A DNA stretch of 33,415 bases from an uncultured Lentisphaeria bacterium (GCA_903863035.1 CAIPAT010000276.1:1-33415), one strand, 5' to 3'; counted from the stretch's first letter, positions 7,921 to 17,617 are shown. Program-made: numbers and translations. Notes: generated by a model not told the origin, from the sequence alone.

Positions 7921-9228
7921 TTAGAGTTCGCGGCTGATGCGCATGGAACAGAAATCAGGGCCGCACATAGTGCAGAAATGATCTTTGTCATTGACTGAGG
8001 CGTGTTCGCCGGTCTGTGCATTTCTTTCATCAAGAGCCTGCTGGCGGAACTCGCGGGCGCGATCGGGGTCGAGCGCCAGTTCAAACTGCTTCTGCCAGTC
8101 GAAGTCTGCCCGTGCTCTGCTGATTTCATCGTCCCGTCTTCTGGCATCCGGGCGCTTGAGCGCGACATCGGCGGCGTGAGCGGCGATCTTATAGGCGATG
8201 ACGCCGTTTCTGACGTCTTCCGCGTTGGGCAGTCCAAGATGTTCCTTCGGTGTAACATAGCACAGCATGGCGGCTCCATAGTATGCGCCGAGCGTAGCGC
8301 CGATGGCGCTGGTGATATGGTCATAGCCGGGTGCGCAGTCAATAACGACCGGGCCGAGGATGTAAAATGGCGCGCCCTGGCATATTTCGTCTTCCATTTT
8401 CATGTTCATCTCGATCTGGTCAAGCGGGACGTGGCCGGGGCCTTCGACCATGGCCTGGACACCGGCGGCACGGCAGCGGCTGACGAGTCCGCCGAGAACT
8501 TTCAGTTCCGCGAACTGAGCCTCATCACTGGCGTCGGCCAGACAACCGGGACGGAGGCCGTCGCCGAGTGACAGTGTCACATCGTATTGTTTGCAGATTT
8601 CGAGTATCTGGTCGAAGTTTTCATAGAAGAGGTTTTCGCGTTTGTTGATCTGCATCCACTTGGCCAGGATTGATCCGCCGCGGCTGACAATGCGCAGCAT
8701 GCGCTCTTTCGCCATGGGGATGTGTTCGCGGAGCAGTCCGGCATGGATGGTCATGTAATCAACGCCCTGTTCAGCCTGTTCGCGGATGACTTGCAGGATC
8801 AGTTCATCGGTGAGCTGGTCGGCGGATTTGATTCGGCTGAGCGCTTCATAGACCGGCACCGTGCCGATCGGGGCGGGACTGTTGTTGACAATCGTCTGGC
8901 GGATGTTGGTGATATTGCTGCCGGTGCTCAGGTCCATGACCGTGTCCGCGCCGTATTTAAGCGCGGTGTGCAGCTTTTCCAGTTCCATTTTAGGGCAGCT
9001 GGACAGAGTGGAGTTGCCGATGTTGGCATTGATCTTGGTAAACAGCGTCTTGCCGATGCCGATCGGTTCCAGGCTCTTATGGTTGATGTTGGCGGGGATG
9101 ACGACAGTACCGGCGGCGACTTCGGCGCGGATGGATTCCGGAGTGCGCTTTTCCTTTTCCGCGACTTTGAGTATTTCCGGGGTGATTTCACCGGCACGGG
9201 CGCGGGTGATCTGGGTAATATTTTTCAC
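7921..9228 (-). CDS. thiC: Phosphomethylpyrimidine synthase ThiC
   Basis: ThiC is the radical-SAM enzyme that rearranges aminoimidazole ribotide to hydroxymethylpyrimidine phosphate for thiamine synthesis in the cytoplasm. The 435 residues match the short (bacterial/archaeal type) form. Visible signatures are NANIGNS near residue 68, the DLSTGSNI motif, [15 protein letters not shown], and the C-terminal cluster-binding CTMCGPDFC (Cys-X2-Cys-X4-Cys). Its ATG overlaps the waaA stop by four bases (ATGA type), so it is translated with a lipopolysaccharide gene; this is unusual, and there is no room for the TPP riboswitch that often precedes thiC. No other thiamine gene is in the window. It ends at a strong terminator. 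Confidence 0.97.
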   Translation of the reverse strand: MKNITQITRARAGEITPEILKVAEKEKRTPESIRAEVAAGTVVIPANINHKSLEPIGIGKTLFTKINANIGNSTLSSCPKMELEKLHTALKYGADTVMDLSTGSNITNIRQTIVNNSPAPIGTVPVYEALSRIKSADQLTDELILQVIREQAEQGVDYMTIHAGLLREHIPMAKERMLRIVSRGGSILAKWMQINKRENLFYENFDQILEICKQYDVTLSLGDGLRPGCLADASDEAQFAELKVLGGLVSRCRAAGVQAMVEGPGHVPLDQIEMNMKMEDEICQGAPFYILGPVVIDCAPGYDHITSAIGATLGAYYGAAMLCYVTPKEHLGLPNAEDVRNGVIAYKIAAHAADVALKRPDARRRDDEISRARADFDWQKQFELALDPDRAREFRQQALDERNAQTGEHASVNDKDHFCTMCGPDFCSMRISREL

Positions 9229-10496
9229 AGCATTTCCTCCAGGGATTTAATGGTTCTTTCAGTAGCGCCTTTGTGTTTGATCAGGGCGGCTTTCGCGTTT
9301 TCGCCAATGGTCTTACGCAGTTCCGGTTCATTGAAAAGCCTGCATAGAACCTCTTCCAGTTGATCGTCGGAATCAATCGTCAGCAGGGCGTTGTTTTCTT
9401 TGAGTACGTTAAGGACGAATCTGAAGTTTTTGAGAATACTTCCGGTAATTATCGGCCTGGCCAGCAGCGCCGGTTCGATCAGGTTATGGCCTTCATTCTG
9501 TCCGGCCAGGCTTTTGCCCATGATGACGACATCCGCCTGCTTCATGAAACTGAGCATTTCGCCGGTGGTGTCGGCCAGCAGGCAGTCAACATTTTGCGGA
9601 TTATCCGCAGCAGTGCGCTGCGCGAAATTTACCCCGAGCTTCTTCAGGATCGAAGCAATTTCGCCGCCGCGTTCAGCATGGCGCGGGATGATGACCAGCT
9701 TCAGCCCGTGAAACTCAGGGAGGATACTTTTGAAGGTCGCGGCAATCAGCTCCTCTTCGCCGGGATGAGTGCTGGCTGCCAGCAGTATCATATGTGATCC
9801 AGTCCCGAAGTATCTGGTCAGGTCTATTGCCGGCAGATTTTCCGGAACGGTCTGGTCAAATTTCATATTGCCGCAGACTTTTACCGGCGCGGCGGGGGCG
9901 ACTGAACTGAAACGCTTGAAGTCGGCTTCGGTCTGAACGCAGATGCTGTCGAACTTTTCGAGCAGCGGGCGGAAGAACATCCGGAAACGGTAGTAGCCCC
10001 TGGATGATTTGTCGGACATCCGGGCATTGATCAGGACAGTTTTTACGTTACGGCGGTGAGCCTCATTGATCATATTCGGCCAGATTTCGGTTTCCAGGAT
10101 TATCATCATGCACGGCTTGAGCAGCGCAAAAACGCGGCGGACGAAGATGATAAAGTCAACCGGACAGAAGAAAACCACAACCCCGGCCGGCGCTTTCTCC
10201 ATCGCCAGTGCCTGTCCGGTCGTGGTGGTGGTGGACAGCACAAACTTTCGCTCAGGGTGCTCTGTCTTCCACTTCTTCAACAGGGAAAGCGCGATCATGG
10301 TTTCCCCGACGCTGACGGAGTGGATCCATATCGCACCCTGCATTGCCTGTAAGAGTTGTTTCTTCTCCGGGGAAAAAATGGCAAAGCGTTCAAGAAATGT
10401 TTTCTTCTGTCCGGGGCGGCGGATAAGCTTGATGACCAGCCCCGGTATGAAAAAAATGAATGCCAGCGGGAACAGCAGATTATATATAAACATCAT
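9225..10496 (-). CDS. waaA: 3-deoxy-D-manno-octulosonic acid (Kdo) transferase WaaA
   Basis: WaaA (KdtA, GT30) adds Kdo from CMP-Kdo to lipid A precursors at the inner face of the cytoplasmic membrane. The 423-residue length is normal. An N-terminal membrane anchor (about 5-23) comes first, then the acceptor-binding domain with IHSVSVGE (58-65; Glu65 matches the catalytic base), LETEIWPNM in the middle, and a second Rossmann domain with GNMKFD, HPGEEE and the nucleotide-binding [12 protein letters not shown] region. Its presence argues for a Gram-negative outer membrane. It lies 21 bp after glmS and overlaps thiC by four bases, so the three are one operon. Confidence 0.95.
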   Translation of the reverse strand: MMFIYNLLFPLAFIFFIPGLVIKLIRRPGQKKTFLERFAIFSPEKKQLLQAMQGAIWIHSVSVGETMIALSLLKKWKTEHPERKFVLSTTTTTGQALAMEKAPAGVVVFFCPVDFIIFVRRVFALLKPCMMIILETEIWPNMINEAHRRNVKTVLINARMSDKSSRGYYRFRMFFRPLLEKFDSICVQTEADFKRFSSVAPAAPVKVCGNMKFDQTVPENLPAIDLTRYFGTGSHMILLAASTHPGEEELIAATFKSILPEFHGLKLVIIPRHAERGGEIASILKKLGVNFAQRTAADNPQNVDCLLADTTGEMLSFMKQADVVIMGKSLAGQNEGHNLIEPALLARPIITGSILKNFRFVLNVLKENNALLTIDSDDQLEEVLCRLFNEPELRKTIGENAKAALIKHKGATERTIKSLEEML

Positions 10497-10517
10497 TTAA
10501 AACAACTACTCTTTTTA

Positions 10518-12359
10518 TTATTCGACTGTTACACTTTTGGCAAGGTTTCGCGGCTGGTCGATTTCGCAACCTCTTTCCCGTGCGATATAATAAGCCAGCA
10601 ACTGAAGCGCAACTACCGTCGGAACCACCGACGCGAACTTGGAACATTCAGGAATCCAGATCACGTCATCAGCGATGCTTGCGATTTCCTTATCGCCGTC
10701 CGTAGCCGTGGCAATGACCGGAGACTGTCTGGCGTGGCATTCCTGGATATTGCCGATCATCTTGTCTTTGCCGGGAATATTATTGGCCAGAGCGACCACC
10801 GGCACACCGGCTTCCAGCAGCGCGATCGGGCCGTGTTTCAACTCAGCCGCGTGGTAGCCTTCCGCATGGATATAGCTGATCTCCTTGAGTTTCAGTGCAC
10901 CTTCCAGCGCCACCGGATAAAGACAGCCGCGTCCGATATAGAAAAAGTCTTTGGCACTGGCGTATTTTTTTGCAATCTTTTCAATAGCTTCTTTGCGTTC
11001 AAGCACCTGGCTGATCAAGCCTGGAATTGAGTTAACATCTTCAATAATCTTAAGTCCTTCTTCACGCGACAACCGCCTGTTTCTGCCGAAAAGCAGGGCC
11101 AGCATCAACAGTACCGTGACCTGACAGGTAAACGCTTTGGTTGATGCCACGCCGATTTCCGGTCCGGCGTGCAGATAAATGCCGCGTCCGGATTCACGTG
11201 CGATAGTAGAGCCGACAACATTGCATAACGCCGCGACAATCGCTCCTTTATTGGCGGCTTCGCGCACTGCCGCCAGCGTATCAGCGGTTTCGCCCGACTG
11301 GCTGATTGGTATGACGAGTGAATTGGGCTCGATAATCGGATTACGGTAACGGAATTCAGCAGCCTGTTCGACATCAACAGGAATACTTGCCAGTTCCTCG
11401 AAGAAATACTGACCGACCATTCCGGCATGCAGACTGGTACCGCAGGCTGCAATAATAATGCGGTTAACCTGCGCAAGTTCGCGGGAAGTCATATTCAATC
11501 CGGCGAGTATTGCCGTGGCTGAACCTTTGTCCAGCCGTCCGCGGATGGCGTTGGCAACAGATTCCGGCTGTTCACAAATTTCTTTAAGCATGAAATGGTC
11601 ATAACCGCTCTTTTCGGCGGCTTCCGGGTTCCAGTCAATATGAGCGATTTCCCTGGATACCGGAATATTTTCAATGTTTCGAATGTCGATATTCTCGGTA
11701 GTAATCTTTGCCAGGTCGCCGTCATTCAGATAAATCACCCTTTGAGTATATGCTGCAATTGCGGAAACGTCACTGGCAATCAGTGTTTCGCCGTTTCCGA
11801 CACCGATGACAATCGGGCTGCCATGTCTGGCGACGACGATGGCGCCAGGATCTGTCACGCACATTACCGCAACCCCGTAAGTCCCGTTTACTTTTTTCAG
11901 AGCCGCGGCGGTAGCGCTGAGTAAATCCCCTTCGTAACACTCGGCAATCAGATGGGCCAGTACTTCGCTGTCGGTTTCAGAGACAAAGACACGACCTTTC
12001 CCTTGCAGATGACTTTTCAGTTCCAGATAATTCTCAATAATGCCGTTATGGACAATCGCAAAACGTCCTGATGAATCCTGATGCGGATGAGCATTGCGCT
12101 CGGATGGTGCCCCGTGTGTCGCCCACCGGGTATGCGCGATCCCCGCAGTGGGGCATGCAAGCTCGATATCGCCCAATTCATTCAATATTCTATTTTCCAG
12201 ATTTCTGACTTTACCGATAGTCTTTACGACCTGGATCTTATCTTTTTCCAAAAGCGCCAGCCCGGCAGAGTCATATCCGCGGTATTCAAGCCGTTTCAAA
12301 CCGTCCAGCAGGGTCTTGACGATGCTTCGATTTCCTACATATCCAACAATTCCACACAT
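10518..12359 (-). CDS. glmS: Glutamine--fructose-6-phosphate aminotransferase GlmS
   Basis: GlmS makes glucosamine-6-phosphate from fructose-6-phosphate and glutamine, the first step towards UDP-GlcNAc for peptidoglycan and lipid A. The 613 residues have the full layout: an N-terminal glutaminase domain with the nucleophile Cys2 (MCGIVGY), RWATHG and the HNGIIENY motif, then two SIS isomerase domains (SQSGETADT; ESGRGIYLHAGPE; the C-terminal IDQPRNLAKSVTVE). The start is fixed because Cys2 must be freed after Met removal. It heads glmS-waaA-thiC. The upstream region does not show an obvious glmS ribozyme, so control by that ribozyme is not supported. Confidence 0.98.
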   Translation of the reverse strand: MCGIVGYVGNRSIVKTLLDGLKRLEYRGYDSAGLALLEKDKIQVVKTIGKVRNLENRILNELGDIELACPTAGIAHTRWATHGAPSERNAHPHQDSSGRFAIVHNGIIENYLELKSHLQGKGRVFVSETDSEVLAHLIAECYEGDLLSATAAALKKVNGTYGVAVMCVTDPGAIVVARHGSPIVIGVGNGETLIASDVSAIAAYTQRVIYLNDGDLAKITTENIDIRNIENIPVSREIAHIDWNPEAAEKSGYDHFMLKEICEQPESVANAIRGRLDKGSATAILAGLNMTSRELAQVNRIIIAACGTSLHAGMVGQYFFEELASIPVDVEQAAEFRYRNPIIEPNSLVIPISQSGETADTLAAVREAANKGAIVAALCNVVGSTIARESGRGIYLHAGPEIGVASTKAFTCQVTVLLMLALLFGRNRRLSREEGLKIIEDVNSIPGLISQVLERKEAIEKIAKKYASAKDFFYIGRGCLYPVALEGALKLKEISYIHAEGYHAAELKHGPIALLEAGVPVVALANNIPGKDKMIGNIQECHARQSPVIATATDGDKEIASIADDVIWIPECSKFASVVPTVVALQLLAYYIARERGCEIDQPRNLAKSVTVE

Positions 12360-12427
12360 ATTCTAAACCTGTATTTTAAAATTTATCATGAATTAAAGAT
12401 CTTTGAGACGATGAAAAAACTCTATGA

Positions 12428-12455
12428 AAGATATATGAAATTACAAGAGTTTCAA
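12428..12455 (-). promoter_or_regulatory. Candidate glmS operon promoter
   Basis: On the minus strand TTGAAA (12455-12450) and TATCTT (12433-12428) are separated by 16 bp, about 70 bp before the glmS start. The match to sigma-70 is fair. The region is AT-rich, so chance matches are likely. Confidence 0.35.
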
Positions 12456-12591
12456 CCTGTAACTCCTTTTAAATGACAGAAAAATTTATCAGGATCAGCT
12501 CGTTCTGATTTTGTATAATTTTGATAGGATATGAAAATCCGGTTAATTTAAAAACATCTGAATTTATGCCTTTCTTTATAGTTTTATACTC

Positions 12592-12619
12592 TTGCAAACG
12601 GCAAATTTCAGGCTATATT
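12592..12619 (+). promoter_or_regulatory. Candidate promoter of the acyl carrier protein gene
   Basis: TTGCAA (12592-12597) and TATATT (12614-12619) have a 16-bp spacer on the plus strand about 120 bp before the ACP start. The 12360-12737 gap holds no gene that can be supported; its function is probably divergent promoters for glmS and ACP. Confidence 0.35.
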
Positions 12620-12737
12620 CCTTGATTGATTATTTTAGGATACCCGGTTACTACGGGGGTTAAGATTATTAATAAACTTGGATTTGCAATTATTTATAGA
12701 ATCTGTTGCAGCCGGACATGAAAAAACGGAGTTAAGC

Positions 12738-12989
12738 ATGACAAGAGACCAGATAAAAGATGCTATTATCGAGATCATTAATGATATTCTTCCGGACGGA
12801 GATTGTTCTCAAGTCAATCCGGATGAAAAATTGAGAGATCAATTGGATTTGGATTCAATGGATTTCCTCGACATCGTTATGGAATTACGCAAGCAGTACA
12901 AGGTGCAGATACCCGAAGAAGATTATCCTAAACTTGCTTCGCTCAGCAGTTGTATTGAGTATCTTGAACCGAGAATGAAATCTCTCTAA
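12738..12989 (+). CDS. Acyl carrier protein
   Basis: An 83-residue, acidic, four-helix acyl carrier protein with the phosphopantetheine site DLDSMDFLD (Ser at the centre). It carries acyl chains on a pantetheine arm for fatty-acid or related synthesis. Compared with the housekeeping ACP motif (DSLD) it has DSMD and a divergent C-terminal half (VQIPEEDYPKLASLSSCIEYL), as in stand-alone ACPs of lipid A, polyketide or aryl-polyene type pathways, so it may not be the main AcpP. The ATG at 12738 is preferred because GGAG (12728-12731) lies six bases upstream; the more distant in-frame TTG at 12678 lacks such a site. It is a single-gene unit between the glmS promoter and its own terminator. Confidence 0.9.
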   Translation: MTRDQIKDAIIEIINDILPDGDCSQVNPDEKLRDQLDLDSMDFLDIVMELRKQYKVQIPEEDYPKLASLSSCIEYLEPRMKSL

Positions 12990-13011
12990 TTATCCAGCGA
13001 TATTGAATTTT

Positions 13012-13042
13012 AAAACGGAAAGGTTTTCCTTTCCGTTTTTTT
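13012..13042 (+). terminator. Intrinsic terminator after the ACP gene
   Basis: AAAACGGAAAGG (13012-13023) pairs perfectly with CCTTTCCGTTTT (13028-13039) over a TTTT loop, and a T run extends to 13042. It lies 22 bp after the ACP stop. Confidence 0.93.
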
Positions 13043-13048
13043 ATACAC

Positions 13049-13080
13049 AAAAAAGGCCGGATTTTTTAATCTCCAGCCTT
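13049..13080 (-). terminator. Intrinsic terminator after the D,D-carboxypeptidase gene
   Basis: On the minus strand AAGGCTGGAGATT pairs with AATCCGGCCTT (one bulge, one G-U pair) and is followed by TTTTTT. It lies 25 bp after the stop of the carboxypeptidase gene and next to the ACP terminator. Confidence 0.75.
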
Positions 13081-13104
13081 ATATAAATCCAATCTGCGCA
13101 GGCT

Positions 13105-14304
13105 CTATTCGTGACCTTCAGCTTCGACCGGAGCCGCAGCTTTTCTCTTCTTATTAGTCAATGCAGTTCTGGCGCTGCCCTTTTCCTTGCCTGCGACATT
13201 TGTTACACTTTTGTCGAATTTGGCCAGCGCTTCCAGGTCGTCAATGACGGCATCACGCCTGTATCCCCAGTCGAGCAACTTTTTGATGAAATTTGTGCGG
13301 TGGTTTTTATCCTGGAATCCAGTAACCATCGCAACCATTCTTTTACCGCCGCGGGTACAGGTTACGGTTATGCAAAAGCCGGAAACTCTGATGAAGCCTG
13401 TTTTCATGCCGTTGACTCCGGTGCAGTTGCCAATCAGCTTGTTGGTATTGGTCAATACCTGATATCCCTTGGTGCCTTTTTCACGGAAAGTATCAGTCGG
13501 AGAGGACGTCCACTTTAAAATCTGCGGATATTCCAGCAATTGTTCGGCGAGCAATGCCATGCCTTCGGGACTGCTGGTGGAGTTTTCGCCGGTTTCTACC
13601 GGCAAGCCGTTGGGGTTGACGAAATTCGTGCTCGGCATCTTCAATTGTTTAGCCCGGCGGTTCATTCTGGCAATAAAACTGCTTACATCGCCGCCGCTGA
13701 GAAATTCGGCAACAAGATATGCGGAGTCATTGGCACTTTTAATCGCAACAGTTTTCAGCAATTCACTGAGCGTGAATGTTTCCTTCGGGTCAAGATATAC
13801 CTGACTGCCGCCGATTTTCGATGCTACATTAGAAACTTTTACAGGGGTTTCCAGTGAAAGATCCTGCCGCTGGGCAATATCTTCCATCGCCAGCAGCAGT
13901 GTCATCATCTTGGTCATTGAAGCAATCGGAGTGGCTTCACGCTGATTCTTGGCCCAGAGTACTTTCCGGCTGTCAATATCAACTAAAATTCCGGTAGTAG
14001 CCTCGGAACTTAGCGGTATACATGGGATATTGCCCTCAATCGCATGTTTATATTGAAAAAACTTGCCAAGCGACGGACTTTTCCCTGCCGCTGTTTCAGG
14101 TTTCGCGGCAATGCCGGCCGGCTTTACTGCAACAGGTTTGCCGGACGCGTCTTTCTGTTCAACAATCTCTGCCGGTTTCGCTTCTGCCGCATTTTCTACC
14201 GGCGGCGGAGTATCTTTATGCCCTTTCCAGAACATGCGAATAACGATAACATGCGCAACGACAATGAGCGCGATAATCAAGCCGATAGTCAAGTACTTTT
14301 TCAT
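13105..14304 (-). CDS. D-alanyl-D-alanine carboxypeptidase (penicillin-binding protein 5 type, family S11)
   Basis: This periplasmic, membrane-tethered serine peptidase trims the terminal D-Ala from peptidoglycan pentapeptides. In the 399 residues a transmembrane anchor (about 5-24) is followed by a Pro/Ala/Lys-rich linker (32-80). The S11 catalytic domain then has all three penicillin-binding motifs: SMTK (Ser129, Lys132), SAN (190-192) and KTG (301-303). The tail after about 345 is Lys/Ala-rich; the C-terminal amphipathic anchor of classic PBP5 is not clear, and anchoring seems to be N-terminal instead. It follows leuA by 24 bp on the same strand and ends at a terminator. No other wall gene is adjacent. 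Confidence 0.93.
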   Translation of the reverse strand: MKKYLTIGLIIALIVVAHVIVIRMFWKGHKDTPPPVENAAEAKPAEIVEQKDASGKPVAVKPAGIAAKPETAAGKSPSLGKFFQYKHAIEGNIPCIPLSSEATTGILVDIDSRKVLWAKNQREATPIASMTKMMTLLLAMEDIAQRQDLSLETPVKVSNVASKIGGSQVYLDPKETFTLSELLKTVAIKSANDSAYLVAEFLSGGDVSSFIARMNRRAKQLKMPSTNFVNPNGLPVETGENSTSSPEGMALLAEQLLEYPQILKWTSSPTDTFREKGTKGYQVLTNTNKLIGNCTGVNGMKTGFIRVSGFCITVTCTRGGKRMVAMVTGFQDKNHRTNFIKKLLDWGYRRDAVIDDLEALAKFDKSVTNVAGKEKGSARTALTNKKRKAAAPVEAEGHE

Positions 14305-14328
14305 GTTTCAATAAGGCCCTTTTTATTA

Positions 14329-16017
14329 TTATAATGCCGCAGCACGGTTCAGCGCACTGAATAGTGCTGCTATTGCCGCGCGGTCAATATTTGAATGTTC
14401 ACCAGCTCCGTAGACCATTTCTGTTCCGGATGCTATCCTGATTCCGACAAACGCTATCGCTACAGCGTCAGCGGTATGGCCCAGAGACTTCTCTGAAAAA
14501 TCATCCAGCGTAAAGTCAGGGACTTCCGGACACGCCTGAAGTGCATGAGTCACTGCCGAAACCGGCCCGTTTCCTTTGCCTTCCAGGACATACTCCTTGC
14601 CATTGATACCAACATGCAAAGTCACAGAAATTATATCTTCGTTTTCAATATTTACTATTTCTCTGGAGAATGATTTAAAATTATAAGGCCCTTTCACATT
14701 GACAAATTTGTCCTGGAAGAACTTGTATAACTCCTTGGAATCGATCTCTTCGCCCTTGGCGTCAGCCAGTTGCTGAATAGCCTTGCCGATTTCAGGCAAC
14801 ATCTTTCTCGGCGGGAAAATCCCGAATTCTTTTTCCAGAATAAAAGCAATCCCGCCTTTGCCGGACTGACTGTTAATGCGGATCAGTTTCTCATAACTAC
14901 GCCCGATATCAGCCGGATCAATATGCAGATAAGGCACTTTCCAGCCCTGTTTGAAAAATACCGAGGCTTCATTCAGCTGGTCCATACCTTTGCGGATGGC
15001 ATCCTGATGCGAACCGGAGAATGCGGTAAAGACCAGTTGTCCGGCGTAGGGATGGCGGGGATGGACTTCTATTCCGGAAGCATCTTCCACAATTCTGACG
15101 ATTTCAGGCATGTTCGAGAAATTCAGACCGATGTCCACACCGCGGGAATACAGGTTCAACGCCAATACGGCAATATCCAGATTGCCGGTGCGTTCACCAT
15201 GCCCGAAGATAGTGCCTTCAACCCGTTCCGCTCCGGCTAACAGCGCCATTTCGCTGGCGGCAACCGCGCAACCTTGATCGTTATGAGCGTGAATACTGAT
15301 GGTGGTCTCGTTCATGTAACGGTATTTATTACAAAAGTACTCGATCATGTCCGCATACTGATATGGCGGTCTGCGTTCTACCGTTGCGGGCAGATTCAGG
15401 ATGAAATCATCTTTCCGGCACGGGCCCCAGGCTTCTTTGACGGCTTGACATACCTCAATGACGAAGTCGATGTCGCTGTCCGTGAATTCCTCGGGAGAAT
15501 ACTCATATCCGACTCTGGCTTTCAGACCTTGTTCCCGGATTGAGTCAATAATCATTTTAGTGCCGTCCACGGCCATTTCCTTGACTTCCTGGCGATTGCG
15601 TCCGAAAACGAATTGACCGTGCAGGTCAGAGGTAGCCACATAACAATGAACGATCACATCTTTGGCGCCGATCAGGGATTCAATCGTGCGGTCAATCAGA
15701 TGTTTTCTGGCCTGGGTCAGCACCGAAATTCTAACGCCGTCCGGAATTATATTGTCTTCAATCAAACTTCTTACGAAGTCAAAATCGTCCTGCGACGCGG
15801 AAGGGAATCCTACTTCAATTTCTTTGAAGCCGATTTCTATCAGCATTTTGAAATATTCGCGCTTCCTTTCCGGGTTCATTGGAATCGGCAGCGCCTGATT
15901 GCCGTCACGCAGATCAACCGAAGCCCATACTGGAGCTTTTTCTATTTTACGGTCAGGCCATTGCCGGCTGGTTATTGCAACCTGTTCCGGATAACGATAT
16001 TTGGGATAATCTTTCAT
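14329..16017 (-). CDS. leuA: 2-isopropylmalate synthase (LeuA type 2)
   Basis: LeuA condenses acetyl-CoA with 2-oxoisovalerate, the first committed step of leucine synthesis. At 562 residues it is the longer type-2 form. Seen are the catalytic DLRDGNQAL (Arg37, Asp38 region), the metal-binding HAHNDQG (His-X-His), and a C-terminal regulatory (LeuA dimer) domain with EYVLEGKGNGPVSAV, through which leucine usually inhibits the enzyme. AGGAAAAG lies shortly before the ATG. It is followed at 24 bp by the D,D-carboxypeptidase gene; no other leucine gene is in the window. The 16018-16209 gap before it shows no clear leader peptide or T-box. The main alternative, citramalate synthase, is less likely from the length and the LeuA-type start. 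Confidence 0.94.
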   Translation of the reverse strand: MKDYPKYRYPEQVAITSRQWPDRKIEKAPVWASVDLRDGNQALPIPMNPERKREYFKMLIEIGFKEIEVGFPSASQDDFDFVRSLIEDNIIPDGVRISVLTQARKHLIDRTIESLIGAKDVIVHCYVATSDLHGQFVFGRNRQEVKEMAVDGTKMIIDSIREQGLKARVGYEYSPEEFTDSDIDFVIEVCQAVKEAWGPCRKDDFILNLPATVERRPPYQYADMIEYFCNKYRYMNETTISIHAHNDQGCAVAASEMALLAGAERVEGTIFGHGERTGNLDIAVLALNLYSRGVDIGLNFSNMPEIVRIVEDASGIEVHPRHPYAGQLVFTAFSGSHQDAIRKGMDQLNEASVFFKQGWKVPYLHIDPADIGRSYEKLIRINSQSGKGGIAFILEKEFGIFPPRKMLPEIGKAIQQLADAKGEEIDSKELYKFFQDKFVNVKGPYNFKSFSREIVNIENEDIISVTLHVGINGKEYVLEGKGNGPVSAVTHALQACPEVPDFTLDDFSEKSLGHTADAVAIAFVGIRIASGTEMVYGAGEHSNIDRAAIAALFSALNRAAAL

Positions 16018-16209
16018 TTTTACTTTTCCTGTTATCTACTGCCGCCTGACTGTTTTTAACATTTTGAAGCGGCTTTAAAAATCACTCTTATTATTCAAAT
16101 TCTGAACTTAGAGGAACTGTCAAATTTCAAAAGTGGGAATATATACCCGAAATGATTAAATCTCTAATTATTTTACAGAAATTAATAGAGAATAACAGTT
16201 CCGCCGGTT

Positions 16210-16965
16210 TTAGCTTTTGCCGTTCACTATTCTGACGGCTGCGCAAGCGGCGCCGAAACCATTATCAATGTTAACGACGGTTATACCGCTGGCGCAACTG
16301 CTGAGCATGCAGAACAGAGCTGTAAAACCATTCAGCGAAGCTCCATAGCCGATGCTGGTCGGAACCGCGATCACCGGACAGTTTACCAGGCCGCCTACCG
16401 CACTGGGCAGGGCGCCTTCCATACCGGCGACTACGATGACAACATCGGCGCGTCTAAGTCGATCAGCTTCCGCGAATAAGCGGTGAATGCCGGCGACGCC
16501 GACGTCCGAAATCAGTTCGACACCGCAACCGCACAGCTCGGCGGTATATTTTGCTTCCAGCGCCACGCCCAGATCGGAAGTTCCGGCAGTTACCACCAGA
16601 ACATTGCCAGCAGGCTTGACTCCTGATTTTTTCTGCCGTATAATCAGGGTACGGGCCAGCGTATCGTATTCCGCCTTCGGAAACTTTTTGCAGATTTTTT
16701 CTCCGGTACTGGCGTCTATACGGGTGACCAGTACCGGATTCTTTCTTTCCAGGATTGCTGGAATGATGCCGCATATCTGGTCCAGGGTTTTGCCGGCGCC
16801 GTAAATGAACTCAGGAAAACCGCAGCGGGATTTTCTGTCGTTGTCGATTTTGGCAAATCCTAAATCTGTAATGCTGTGGCTTTTAGCAGCAGCAGACAAC
16901 GCTGAAAAAATGTCGATTTCGCCATTTTTCAGTTGTTTAATAATACTTTCAACATCGCTGTCCAT
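16210..16965 (-). CDS. larB: Nickel-pincer cofactor biosynthesis protein LarB
   Basis: LarB carboxylates and hydrolyses nicotinic acid adenine dinucleotide to start the nickel-pincer nucleotide cofactor of lactate racemase and related racemases/epimerases. The C-terminal two thirds form a PurE (AIR carboxylase)-like fold: VVTAGTSDLGVALEA, VVAGMEGALPSAVGGLV, PVIAVPTSIGYG, and the closing NIDNGFGAA. The ATG at 16965 is preferred to 17022 because AAGGATA (16977-16971 on the minus strand) sits just upstream. The 251 residues match the family. No larC, larE or larA lies in the window, so the rest of the pathway must be elsewhere or absent. It is 192 bp upstream of leuA on the same strand. Confidence 0.9.
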   Translation of the reverse strand: MDSDVESIIKQLKNGEIDIFSALSAAAKSHSITDLGFAKIDNDRKSRCGFPEFIYGAGKTLDQICGIIPAILERKNPVLVTRIDASTGEKICKKFPKAEYDTLARTLIIRQKKSGVKPAGNVLVVTAGTSDLGVALEAKYTAELCGCGVELISDVGVAGIHRLFAEADRLRRADVVIVVAGMEGALPSAVGGLVNCPVIAVPTSIGYGASLNGFTALFCMLSSCASGITVVNIDNGFGAACAAVRIVNGKS

Positions 16966-17068
16966 TTTAATATCCTTAAGCTTATCAGTTTGATAATTTA
17001 TTTGAAAATTCCACAATATCAAGCTATTCTTATTACTTCTTTAAATATTTGTAAGGTTTGGTGATTCT

Positions 17069-17617
17069 ATGAATAAAGCCTGTTTCCTTGATCGTGACGG
17101 CGTCGTCAATGAAGAAGTGGACTACCTCTGGCAGCCGGAGAAAGTAGCGCTTATTCCCGGCGTGATTGATGCTATACGCGAACTGCGCAAGCACGGTTTC
17201 CTAGTGATTGTCGTGTCCAACCAGGCTGGCGTCGCACGCGGATATTACAAAGAAACCGATGTCGACGAAGTCAATGCCAGAATCCAGGAACTGCTGGTTG
17301 CCGCCGGTACCCGGATTGATGCTTTTTACTATTGTCCGCACCATCCTGAGTTTTCAGGAGAATGTTCGTGCCGCAAACCGGAACCGGGCATGATTCTCAA
17401 TGCCGCATCTGAATTCAACGTAGACTTGAAGCAATCTTTCATGGTCGGCGACCGCCTTTCTGACCTCGAAGCGTCCGAACGGGCCGGTTGTCAATGCGGA
17501 TATCTGGTGCGCACCGGTTACGGCAGCGAAGTAATCCGCAACCAGCAACCCAAAAATGTCAAGATCGCGGATGACCTGAAAGCCGCAGTCGCCGACTATA
17601 TCGCAAACAATCCGTAA
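17069..17617 (+). CDS. gmhB: D-glycero-beta-D-manno-heptose 1,7-bisphosphate 7-phosphatase GmhB
   Basis: GmhB removes the 7-phosphate from heptose bisphosphate during ADP-heptose synthesis for the lipopolysaccharide core. It is a cytoplasmic HAD phosphatase of 182 residues. Visible are FLDRDGVVN (Asp8 nucleophile, Asp10 acid/base), VVSNQAGVARG, the zinc-binding set CPHHPEFSGECSC (four ligands), RKPEPGM with the HAD Lys, and VGDRLSDLEA with the Mg-binding Asp. The C-X-H...C-X-C zinc loop distinguishes GmhB from histidinol phosphatase. It is divergent from larB and followed by a repeat-rich gap. With waaA it supports an LPS-bearing envelope. Confidence 0.93.
   Translation: MNKACFLDRDGVVNEEVDYLWQPEKVALIPGVIDAIRELRKHGFLVIVVSNQAGVARGYYKETDVDEVNARIQELLVAAGTRIDAFYYCPHHPEFSGECSCRKPEPGMILNAASEFNVDLKQSFMVGDRLSDLEASERAGCQCGYLVRTGYGSEVIRNQQPKNVKIADDLKAAVADYIANNP

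Noticed and set aside
8002..8571. Plus-strand frames opposite thiC and waaA (also 8722-9363 and 10356-11030)
   Set aside because: ThiC, WaaA and GlmS are certain on the minus strand; the plus frames are codon-bias shadows.
12360..12737. glmS ribozyme or TPP riboswitch upstream of glmS-waaA-thiC
   Set aside because: I could not find the conserved core of either in the AT-rich gap; only weak promoter-like boxes are visible.
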